Shown here piece after piece: positions 33,226 to 44,934 of a stretch of DNA of 64,000 bases (positions are counted from its first letter, which is position 1; every line of letters begins with the position of its first letter). The notes under the pieces are model-generated. The model was not told where the DNA came from and ran no database searches. It was given only the letters and a program-made list of their open reading frames with translations. The position numbers were made by a program, and so were the translations under genes. Origin of the DNA: Isoetes taiwanensis (lineage: Eukaryota > Streptophyta > Lycopodiopsida > Isoetales > Isoetaceae); assembly GCA_021234155.1 (NCBI GenBank), contig JAJEKV010000059.1, positions 4,402,571 through 4,466,570 of the forward strand, read 5' to 3'.

Positions 33226-36200
33226 GGCGGTTGAGATTTAACCTAGCGGTGCTTAACGCCCAGATAGCCCGCGGTTTTCTTTTGGTTTTTTACGGCTCCA
33301 AGTGATTTAGGAAGAGGTCAGTTGGATTCTTTAGGAGAAGGCCATAGGAACAAGGTTAGATCTTTCTTCATTGTTCTCAGAAGATCAAATCTCACAAATA
33401 ACATAGTATTGCTTGCCCTAAAAATCTTGGAGGCCGAAAGCACAAGCCCGTAATCTCGCATGCGATCGTGTTTTGAGTTGCTATTCAACGTGGGGAGCTG
33501 CTATTCAAAGATGGAGCCAGCTATTACTACTGCACTCGGGAATCCAAGCCTTGACTAATCTATGCAAAAATAGCGGAGCTCTGTGTTTCTATATTCTTCT
33601 TTCATTTTTCCCTTCCATGCGTGGTCCGCCATTGTGATGGGTCTATGTAAATAAGGTGGGTTTCGTTGATTGAAAGGCCATTAGTGCATTTTGGATCCGT
33701 GATCCGATAGTCGCAAGTAAGTATGGAACAAATGTATCGTGGGTCCAAACCTTGGTCGAATCTATGCAAAAAATAGGCGAGCTCTGTGTGTTTGTATCTT
33801 TAATGAGTATTTTTGGGTGTGTAAGATAAGATAAGATAGAAATTTTAGCGTCCGCTGAAAACCCAATCGGGTTATGGGACCCAATACAAAAGATCCGGAG
33901 AATAAAATTAGAAATCGGCGGGACTTAGGAGCTTGGTGTTGAGAAGCAAATCTTCTTTATAAAGAAGCACCGGGAGCAATGAAAGTAAGTCTTCTCTATA
34001 TGCTCTATCTTTTGTCTGCATTGCACTAATCTAACATTGCTTTTATGAAGGAGATGAAGAATAAAGTTTAAACTTGCAAGACTTAAGGGCTTGGAGTTAC
34101 ACAAATTTTCTTCACAAAGGTAGCAACTGCAATGTAAGCAACAACATAAAGCAAATTGATTCACACGTGCATATCACATTGAAGCAGACATTAAAGGGTA
34201 TATGTAAAAGCTTTTTATTTGTTATTTTTTCTTAGTATTAATCCTATGATGTACATTAAAAGCAAATACAACAAGCTCTATGTTATAGCATATATGCTTG
34301 CATCATCTATTTACGTAACTGGGGCATTAGCATATGTTTTCTACCATCGCACTTCTTACATGCATCTTGCATTTGAAGTGCTCTTTAAGAGCCCTCCCCA
34401 TGCCCATTCCCTATCAATGATTCATTTGTTGATTCAAGAATTCTTTTTGTCTTTGCGGGGTTGCTAATTGGGTAGAGACATGGTGAGTTCTTACATTGCT
34501 TCCTTATATTGTCCTTTGCCAATTGCAACATCCGCATTGATAAATCCAATTTCATTTTTCCGGTAACATCCGCATTTCTCACTTTCTCAGTAATGTTTTG
34601 ATATGTTAAAAGCTCCAAAGCTAGCATCTAATGTGCATCGGGGTAAGCAAGGATTTTTATGCTCCCTATCTTGGTGGTATTATGCCATCCATGTGCAAAT
34701 TTTCGATTTCGATTTTGCTTTAATTATACAAAGGTATGTTGTGACATGCATCTACCATACTTGGCTTCGATTGTAAGGCTTATGGGTATTCATCATTATT
34801 TGTTAAGCACATCCTCACGGCATGCATTGCTGGTGCTCAACTATCAAGCTATGCAAAGATAATGATCTAATGGGAATGTGGCACTCAAAGATTATGCTAA
34901 CAAGCTTGACAACAATATCTTTCATTGTTGTTACTCCCTTTCTCACCGTAACTTTAATTGGTTTGGTTGTGTCAAGAGATGTGATTGCTATGGGGAAGTC
35001 TATTCTTCGTGCACGATGATCAAATTGTACCTTGCATTTATATCATGAATGCCATGCAAAAGTGCACGTAAAATATCTCACATCCCGCGTTTTACAAGTG
35101 GTTCTAATTCCAATTATCTTTGGCCTTTTGCTTAATACATATGCAATTTCCAATATGTTTTGATATCAATGTACAGTAGATTGTAGATTGACGTTCTGAT
35201 TGAAATCATATTGTTTAAATGTTGTCTAAAGAAAATGGAGGAGATAATTGAGGAGAATGGTTAAAAATTCTCCGCCTTTGTTGTAAACATGTAGAAAACG
35301 ACATCCAACCCCAAGAAAACCACATCAAACCCGGAAGGAATGTTGCAATGGCAAGGATAGTAGTATTTGTTTAAACATCGTCCCAAAAAGAGATGTATTG
35401 AACTTATTGCTTTTATGGACTCTAGAACATAGACGAGACAACCACTAAGGCCTCCATTACCCTATGGTAGTAACAAGAAAACATGCTTTGGCTTTCAACT
35501 TATGACCAAAGATTCATATATTTTTTCTTATTGGAAAAGAAAAGGCTCAATAAATAAGCAAAGACAAGGCAACCACTAAGGCCTCCATTACCCCATGGTA
35601 GTAACAAGAAAACATGCTTTGGCTTTCAACTTATAACCAAAGATTCATAGGTTTTCCTTATTGGAAAGGGAAAGGCTCATTAAATAAGCAAAACTATTCG
35701 TTACAAATAGTAGTTGGCATTACATTAGGTGCTTGGACCATGAATTCCTAGGCAAGAGTGTTTGCACTTCCTAAAATTAATACAGTTAACAACATGATGA
35801 CTTTGATTAAATTGCAACAACGAAATAACATGATGAGCACAACTACAAAACAATATTACAATTGAACGCCATGCTTAATACCACCAAGAAGTAAATTTCC
35901 GTCCGATGGACGCGATGTCCTCGGCGTCCCAATAGTTAGGGTTCCAAATCATGCCAAAGAACGCCGGGCACCGCAGGTCTAGTTTCCTTTAAATTTAAGT
36001 TTTGAATCATGTGTTAAAAGGGCCATCAATAATTCACACAGGGGCGGCAATAATACAAAGCAACTCAAGGACGAAGAAGTGAATATACTCGATTTTTGTA
36101 TGATGTCCGGTTGTTCGCGGAAATTATTTCATATAAATTTTGTTACGCTTTTGTATGAAGAGTAGATTAGATGCCTCAAGATTAACCTCCCAATTATGGG

Positions 36201-38370
36201 CGAGCAAGTTGGCATGTGTGTGAAGAAGATTAGATTAGTGACTTTTGAATAAATAATCATACATCCTTTTTTGGCCCTTTTTTTTTTCAATCCTATTTTT
36301 TCTGGGTTCTGCTTCACGCGAAGTCGACATGTATGGACTTTTTAGTTTTCTTCCGATGCAAGCAAACGGACTTACCTGGATTAGATAAGGACAAAACTTG
36401 GATGGTAGACACAAGCGGACACGCGTTTTACGTTGTTTCACGAACACTGGTATGCGATTTTGCTCGGCGACCAATATCGGCGGCCCTGAGCTACTAATTA
36501 CGGCAACTAAGAATATTGAAGGCATTCATCCTGATGTGTTTTTTCTGCAACTAAGAAATGAATAGAACTCCACAGCAAGTTATGAAGTCGTAATCACGTG
36601 AAGTTTAGAAGATCTTTGGCGATGGCAATGCAGGATGCGAGGAAGATGGCCTCCCGGCTTGCTTTGTCTTAATCGAGAAGTTGGGAATCATCCTATTCTT
36701 TTTCGCTTATTGCCGTGCGGCTTTTGGCACGGTTCCATGTTTTTGGTGCTACTTCCTAGCATCCAAAAATACTTCAAAAATAGTTATCACAAAAATACTT
36801 CAATCGTAAGGTTTCGATATGTTGCTACAATCAATCTACATTTGCTCATGTTGAATCGAAAAACAAAAAAATGTAACATTTTGTTTGATAAATCATTGAC
36901 AAATTTTAGAATGCTTATTTTGCTATATTGTATGTTAGTTTTATTTGGGTAGAAAGTTAGAGCAAAATCGCGAACATGCCCGTGGATGGATCAAATGCAT
37001 CAATACAGTAATCGGCTATTCTATAACAAAACCACCGGCGATTGGTGACAGAGAGTGAAGGATCCATTTCGGGCTAATCGTGGAGGAGAAAATAACCCAG
37101 TTGATGAATGGTGCGTGGCGATAGCCGATTGGGCATATCGAGCAATTTGGCAATTTGGCAAAGCAAACCGAAGAATTGACATGATATATACACATGCCCC
37201 GATTCCTACATCCATTGACCCGATTCCCACATCTAGCTCAAAGATAGAGCCCAAATTGGCTTGATACCGCATCCAACTCTAGTGGCCCGATTTCCGGCGT
37301 ATCTTCAAAATTATTTTGTTGGCGTAAACATTATGTATCGACTGATATTGCATCCGGGGTTCATCGGCCCGATTCCCACATCCGGCTCTAAAAATTGGTC
37401 CAGGTGAGCTCCATAAATCAACAAGTGTGAAGGGTGTAGTTTTATCCCACCTAACCGGGTCCACCCAAGGACCCATGGGTTTAATGGTTCAACCGCTTCT
37501 AAATTCATTTAGTTAGAAAGTGTAACATAGTATCCATAACCAAATGCAAAGCTAGGATATGGGCATATAGATGATGGTGCTACAAAGAGTATCTTGGTCG
37601 GATAAGGGTCGGGCCTCGTTACGGTAGAAGAAGATCTATTTAAAAAACAGATCCGCAAACACGGGCTTAATAGGCTTTAGGAAACGTGGTTGGCCGCTTA
37701 AGGCTATGGCGCACCATTTTGCTTTGCCCATATAGTTTTACGCTCTAGGAGGGCAATATATATTTTATCCTCAACTTACGTCCGACCAAGACAATTGTTC
37801 TCCTACTTTGTGTTTCACTACTTATGTCATCATGCTAAGACTTCTGGTGGTTAAGCATGCCTACTTCCTTCACCGTCCCTTTGCCGCTACACAGTTTGTA
37901 TTATAACTATATTGGTTTTGATTCACTTCAAAGATCTACTACACTAATTATAATACTTATATCTCAAAATTGTGAGCAAACATGGTACATAATAAAAAAA
38001 ACCCATATATGCAAGGAAATTAAAAATGAAGCACTTGGAAAGATCAAATCTCAAATCCAAGTATTTCAAATAAATGTCACAGCTATCATAACTACTTTTG
38101 ACGTTTTGTCCTTTAAATTATGTTTTGAATCATGTGTTGAAAAGGGCCACCAATAATTGACACATCATTTTTTGTCCATGTGCAAAAATCATCTAGGCAA
38201 TATTTATAACTAGTTTAGACTTGCCAACAATTTGTGACTTTATAAAAACTCCACAGTGTCAACCATAGTCTCATTTGCAAATGCACAATTAATGGCAACA
38301 ACTTATGTCTTTACAATAGCTCCACACAATGACTCACATTTACAAATGCATAATTAATAGCGAATAACTT
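33226..38370 (+). repeat. Tandem array unit 2 (3' end deleted)
   Basis: It starts with GGCGGTTGAGATTTAACC and follows unit 1 through the BASS fragment (34778-35163), the 130-bp duplication, the shared module and one nested subrepeat. At 38370 it jumps from GCGAATAACTTA into TAGGAGGAGGCC of the next unit. The last two subrepeats and the boundary element are therefore missing. Many CAG/CTG sites are altered between 35880 and 37740. Confidence 0.9.
34778..35163 (+). pseudogene. BASS transporter fragment, array unit 2
   Basis: Same exons as unit 3, disrupted at the CAG/CTG positions (TATGCAAAGATAATG instead of TATGCAGCATACG; donor CTTCAGGTACG reads CTTCGTGCACG). The last exon still reads VVLIPIIFGLLLNTYA before the same stop. 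Confidence 0.7.
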
Positions 38371-41300
38371 ATAGGAGGAGGCCATAGGAACAGGTTAGAT
38401 CTTTCTTCATTGTTCTGCAGAAGATCAAATCTCACAAATAACATAGTATTGCTTGCCCTAAAAATCTTGGAGGCCGAGCACAAGCCCGTAATACTGCATG
38501 CAGATCGTGTTTTGAGTTGCTATTCAACGTGGGAGCTGCTATTCAAAGACGGAGCCAGCTATTACTACAGACTCAGGAATCCAAGCCTTCGACGAATCTA
38601 TGCAAAAAAATAGCGGAGCTCTCTGTGTTTCAATATTCTTCTTTCATTTTTCCCTTCCATGCGTGGTCTGCCATTGTGATGGGTCTATGTAAATAAGGCT
38701 GGGTTTCGTTGATTGAAAGGCCGTTAGTGCATTTTGGATCTGTGGTCTGATAGCTGCAAGTAAGTATGGAACAAATGTATCGTGGGTCCAAACCTTGGTC
38801 GAATCTATGCAAAAAATAGGCGGAGCTCTGTGTTTGTATCTTTAATGAGTATTTTTGGGTGTGTAAGATAAGATAAGATAGAAATTTTAGCGTCCGCGAA
38901 AACCCAATCGGGTTATGGGACCCAATACAAAAGATCTGGAGAATAAAATTAGAAATCGGCAGGACTTAAGAGCTTGGTGTTGAGAAGCAAATCTTCTTTA
39001 TAAAGAAGCATCAGGAGCAATGAAAGTAAGTCTTCTCTATCTGCTCTATCTTTTGCTGCATTGCACTAATCTAACATTGCTTTTTATGAAGGAGATGAAG
39101 AATAAAGTCAGAAACTTGCAAGACTTAAGGGCTTGGAGTTACACAAATTTTCTTCACAAAGGTAGCAACTGCAACAGCAACAACGCAAGCAAATTGGATT
39201 CACACAGGCATATCACATTGAAGCAGACATTAAAGGGTATATGTAAAAGCTTTTTATTTGTTATTTTTTTCTTAGTATTAATCCTATGATGTACATTAAA
39301 AGCAAATACAACAAGCTCTATGTTATAGCATATATGCTTGCATCATCTATTTACAGAATTCTGGGGCATTAGCATATGTTTTCTACCACTGCACTTCTTA
39401 CATGCATCTTGCATTTGAAGTGCTCTTTAAGAGCCCTCCCCATGCCCATTCCTACAGTCAATGATTCATTTGCTGATTCAAGAATTCTTTTGTGCTGCAG
39501 GGTTGCTAATTGGGTAGAGACATGGTGAGTTCTTACATTGCTTCCTTATATTGTCCTTGCCACTGCAACATCTGCATTGATAAATCCAATTTCATTTTCC
39601 TGGTAACATACTGCATTTCTCACTTTCTGTAATGTTTTTGATATGTTAAAAGCTCCAAAGCTAGCATCTAATGTGCATCAGGGTAAGCAAGGATTTTTAT
39701 GCTCCCTATCTTGGTGGTATTATGCCATCCATGTGCAGCTTTCAGTTTCTGATTTTGCTTTAATTATACAAAGGTATGTTGTGACATGCATCTACCATAC
39801 TTGGCTTTCTGATTGTAAGGCTTATGGGTATTCATCATTCGCTGTTGGGCACATCCTCACGGCATGCATTGCTGGTGCTCAACTATCAAGCTATGCAGCA
39901 TACGTATCTAATGGGAATGTGGCACTCAGCATTATGCTAACAAGCTTGACAACAATATCTTTCATTGTTGTTACTCCCTTTCTCACCAGAACTTTAATTG
40001 GTTTGGTTGTGTCAGTAGATGTGATTGCTATGGGGAAGTCTATTCTTCAGGTACGTATGATCAAATTGTACCTTGCATTTATATCATGAATGCCATGCAA
40101 AAGTGCACAGAAAATATCTCACATCCTGTTTTACAAGTGGTTCTAATTCCAATTATCTTTGGCCTTTTGCTTAATACATATGCAATTTCCAATATGTTTT
40201 GATATCAATGTACAGTAGATTGTAGATTGACGTTCTGATTGAAATCATATTGTTTAAATGCTGTCTAAAGAAAATGGAGGAGATAATTGAGGAGAATGGT
40301 TAAAAAATTCTCCGCCTTTGTTGTAAACATGTAGAAAACGACATCCAACCCCAGTAAAACCACATCAAACCCCGGAAGGAATGTTGCAATGGCAAGGATA
40401 GTAGTATTTGTTTAAACATCGTGTCCTAAAAAGAGATGTATTGAACTTATTGCTTTTATGGACTCTAGAACATAGACGAGACAACCACTAAGGCCTCCAT
40501 TACCCTATGGTAGTAACAAGAAAACATGCTTTGGCTTTCAACTTATGACCAAAGATTCATATATTTTTTCTTATTGGAAAAGAAAAGGCTCAATAAATAA
40601 GCAAAGACAAGGCAACCACTAAGGCCTCCATTACCCCATGGTAGTAACAAGAAAACATGCTTTGGCTTTCAACTTATAACCAAAGATTCATAGGTTTTCC
40701 TTATTGGAAAGGGAAAGGCTCATTAAATAAGCAAAACTATTCGTTACAAATAGTAGTTGGCATTACATTAGGTGTTTGGACCATGAATTCCTAGGCAAGA
40801 GTGTTTGCACTTCCTAAAATTACTACAGTTAACAACATGATGACTTTGATTAAATTGCAACAACAAAATAACATGATGAGCACAACTACAAAACAATATT
40901 ACAATTGAACGCCATGCTCAATACCACCAAGAAGTAAATCTCCTGTTCCGATGCGATGTCCTCGGCGTCCCAATAGTTGCAGGTTCCAAATCATGCCCAG
41001 CAACGCTGGGCACCGTTACTAGTTTCCTTTAAATTTAAGTTTTGAATCATGTGTTAAAAAGGGCCATCAATAATTCACACAGGACAGCAATAATACAAAG
41101 CAACTCAAGGACGAAGAAGTGAATATACTCAGATTTTTGTGTGATGTCCAGTTGCTCTGTGAAATTATTTCATATAAATTTTGTTCTGTTTTGTATGAAG
41201 AGTAGATTAGATGCCTCAAGATTAACCTCCCAATTATGGGCGAGCAGGTTGGCATGTGTGTGAAGAAGATTAGATTAGTGACTTTTGAATAAATAATCAT

Positions 41301-44300
41301 ACATCCTTTTTTGCCCCTTTTTTTTTTCAATCCTATTTTTTCTGGGTTCTGTTTCACGCGAAGTCGACATGTATGGACTTTTTAGTTTTCTTCCAATGCA
41401 AGCAAACGGACTTACGGATTAGATAAGGACAAAACTTGGATGGTAGTAGACACAAGCGGACACGTTTTTTTACGTTCACGACGACGACACCGGTATGGCG
41501 ATTTTGCTTTCATGCGACCAATATCGGCGCCCTGGAGCTACTAATTACGGCAACTAAGAATGTTGAAGGCATTCATCCCGATGTGTTTTTACGCAACTAA
41601 GAAATGAATAGAACTCCCTGACAAGTTATGAAGTCGGAATCACAAGAAGCGAGAAGATCTTTGGCGATGGCAATGGGATGCGAAGATGGCGCCCGGCTTG
41701 CTTTGTCTTAATCCGAAGTTGGGAATCATCCTATTCTTTTCGCTTATTGCCGCGTGCAGCTTTTTGGCACGGTTCCATGTTTTTGGTGCTACTTCCTAGC
41801 ATCAAAATACTTCAAAAAAAATAGTTATCACAAAATACTTCAATCGTAAAGGTTACGATATGTTGCTACAATCAATCTACATTTGCTCATGTTGAATCGA
41901 AAAACAAAAAGCAGAACATTTTGTTTGATAAATCATTGACACATTTTAGAATGCTTGCATTTGCTATATTGTATGTTAGTTTTATTTGGGTAGAAAGTTA
42001 GAGCAAAATCGCAACATGCCTGTGATGGATCAAATGCATCAATACAGGCACTGCCATTCTATAACAAAACCACGGCGATTGGTGACAGAGTGAAGGATCC
42101 ATTTCGGGCTAATCGTGGAGGAGAAAATAACCCAGTTGATGAATGGTGCACGGCGATGATAGCCAGATTGGGCATATCGAGCAATTTGGCAATTTGGCAA
42201 TTTGGCAAAGCAAACCGAAGAATTGACATGATATATACACATGCCTGATTCCTACATCCATTGACCTGATTCCCACATCTAGCTCATCAAAGCATAGAGC
42301 CCAAATTGGCTTGATACCGCATCCAACTCTAGTGGCACGATTTCAGTATCTTCAAAATTATTTTGTTGGCGTAAACATTATGTATCGACACGATATTGCA
42401 TCCGGTTCCACCGGCCCGATTCCCACATCCGGCTCTAAAAATTGGTCCAAAGGTGAGCTCCATAAATCAACAAGTGTGAAGGGTGTAGTTTTATCCCATC
42501 TAACCTAGGTCCACCAAGCGGACCCATGGGTTTAATGGTTCACTGCTCTAAATTCATTTCGTTAGAAGCAGGTAACATAGTATCCATAACCAAATGCAAA
42601 GCTAGGATATGGGCATATAGATGATGGTGCTACAAAGAGTATCTTGGCTGGATAAGGGTCAGTTCTGTTCTGGTAGAAGAAGATCTATTTAAAAACAGAT
42701 CTGGCAAACACGGGCTTAATAGGCTTTAGGAACAGGGTTGAACTGGCTGCTTAAGGCTATGGCGACCATTTTTGCTTTGCCCATATAGTTTCTGCTCTAG
42801 GAGGGCAATATATATTTTATCCTCAACTTACGTCCGACCAAGACAATTGTTCTCCTACTTTGTGTTTCACTACTTATGTCATCATGCTAAGACTTCTGGT
42901 GGTTAAGCATGCCTACTTCCTTCACCGTCCCTTTGCCGCTACACAGTTTGTATTATAACTATATTGGTTTTGATTCACTTCAGTATCTACTACACTAATT
43001 ATAATACTTATGTCTCAAAATTGTGAGCAAACATGGTACATATTAAAATAAACCCATATATGCAAGGAAAATGAAGCACTTGGAAAGATCAAATCTCAAA
43101 TCCAAGTATTTCAAATAAATGTCACAGCTATCATAACTACTTTTGATGTTTTGTCCTTTAAATTATGTTTTGAATCATGTGTTGAAAAGGGCCACCAATA
43201 ATTGACACATCATTTTTTGTCCATGTGCAAAAATCATCTAGGCAATATTTATAACTAGTTTGAAGACTTGCCAACAATTTGTGACTTTATAAAAACTCCA
43301 CAGTGTCAACCATAGTCTCATTTGCAAATGCACAATTAATGGCAACAACTTATGTCTTTACAATAGCTCCACACAATGACTCACATTTACAAATGCATAA
43401 TTAATAGCGAATAACTTATGTCTTTACAAGAACAACAACTATATAATGTTTTGTAGACACGACCTTGTCAAAGTCTTCTGGTGTGCCTTTGTGCCACCAC
43501 TCAATGGACACATATGTTTGACATAAATGGCCACAAGGACAGTATATATTTTATCCTCGGCTTATTTACGATCAAGACAATTGTTCTTCCGCGTTGTGCT
43601 TCATTACATGTCATCATGCTAAGACTTCTGATGGTTAAGCATGCCTACTTCCATCACCCGCCCTTTCTCGCTACACACTTTGTACTCCAACTATATTGGG
43701 TTTTATTGACTCCAATATCTACTACACTATTTAAAATATGTATGTCTCAAAATTGTGAGCAAACATGGTACATGTTAAGGTAAACTCATATATGGAAGGA
43801 AGTTAAAACTGAAACACTTGGAACAATCAAATCTCAGATCCAAGTATTTCAACAAAGAAGTCACAACTATCCTAAGTAGTATTTCCTTTAAATTTAAGTT
43901 TTGAATTATGTATTAAAAAGGGCCACCAATAATTCACACAATTTTTTGACAATGGCGAAAACCATGTGGGCAATATTTAGGACGACTATCACATGAAGAC
44001 AACAACAATACTTTTTACCAACAATTAGTTGCACAATTAATAGCAACAACTTATGTTTTTACGGCAACTCCACACAATGAATCGCATTGCAAATGCATAA
44101 TTAATAGCGAATAACTTGTGAATTTACAATGACTACACAATGTCTAGTAAGCATGACCTTGTCAAAGTTTTTTGGGTGTGCCTTTGTGCCACTCAATGGA
44201 CACACATGTCTGACAACTTAAATGGCCAAAAAGACAATATATATTTTATCCTGCACTTATCTACGATCAAGACAATTATTCTTCTACATTGTGCTTCACT

Positions 44301-44548
44301 ACTTATGTCATGATCAAGCTAAGACTTCTGATGGTTAAGCATGCCTACTTCCCTCACCCGCCCTTTCCCACTACATACTTTGTACTCCAACTATATTGGG
44401 TTTCATTGACTCCCATATTTATTACACTATTTATAATATGTATGGCTCAAAATTGTGAGCAAACCTAGTACATGTTAAGGTAAACTCGTATATGCAAGGA
44501 AGTTAAAACCGGCAGTTGGAATAATCAAATCTCAAAATTGGGCGGTTG
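38371..44548 (+). repeat. Tandem array unit 3 (first ~115 bp deleted)
   Basis: It begins at TAGGAGGAGGCCATAGG, corresponding to position about 26661 of unit 1, and runs to TCAAAATTGGGCGGTTG. It has the BASS fragment (39820-40202), the 130-bp duplication, the shared modules and three nested subrepeats (from about 42810, 43545 and 44240). Between 38371 and 41390 most CAG/CTG sites are intact, making this the best copy of the BASS part. Confidence 0.92.
39820..40202 (+). pseudogene. BASS-family (bile acid:sodium symporter-like) transporter fragment, best copy
   Basis: Exon 39820-40050 encodes SSFAVGHILTACIAGAQLSSYAAYVSNG (AQLSSYA marks the family), NVALSIMLTSLTTISFIVV, PFLTRTLIGLVV and MGKSILQ. 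It ends at CTTCAG|GTACGT. A second exon near 40138-40202 encodes VVLIPIIFGLLLNTYAISNMF and stops, where the family should continue for another 60-100 residues. The acceptor expected as TTTTACAG|GTGG reads TTTTACAAGTGG in all four units, so splicing at that site would fail. Plastid BASS proteins import pyruvate or related organic anions with sodium. Small possible upstream exons (39505-39528, about 39620-39682) have good splice borders but unclear products. I regard it as a gene fragment amplified with the array. Confidence 0.8.
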
Positions 44549-44934
44549 GGAGCGCCCGTATTACTACTCCGAGTGGTAAACCCGGACACATGTCCGGGTT
44601 TACCACTGTCATGTCCGGGTTAACCACTTTTTTTTGGCTGGGATAACCACGCGGTGAACTGAGCGTGGGACTGTGTTTTGGCATGCTAATCTTTGAATAG
44701 AGCTTGCAATCAGCCTTTCTTGAAGCGGTTCAATCCGATTCAAACACCATTGGAATCACCTTGGCAGCCCCTAAAAACCTCATTCTATCAAAAGAGCAAG
44801 AGATTTGAGCATGGATCAAGCAAGATCAATGAAAAACATCGTAAACCGTTGTTCTTGAGCTTGAAATCGCGGAAGTGATGGTAAACCCGGACATGTGTTG
44901 GGTTTACCACTTCCCGAGTAGGAATCTGGCCCCG
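44549..44934. mobile_element. Second copy of the small element at unit 3/4 boundary
   Basis: It has the same element and the same GGCGGTTG duplications (44541-44548, 44935-44942) as at 32845-33225, so it was amplified together with the array and did not insert independently. It contains the near-palindrome GGTAAACCCGGACA...TGTCCGGGTTTACC near 44574-44607. Confidence 0.88.

Noticed and set aside
41067-41357. 96-codon minus-strand frame repeated in units 1, 3 and 4 (also at 29380 and 47743)
   Set aside because: It recurs because the DNA is duplicated. Differences are indels and CAG/CTG changes that ignore codons, unit 0 and unit 2 versions differ in length, and no family is recognised.
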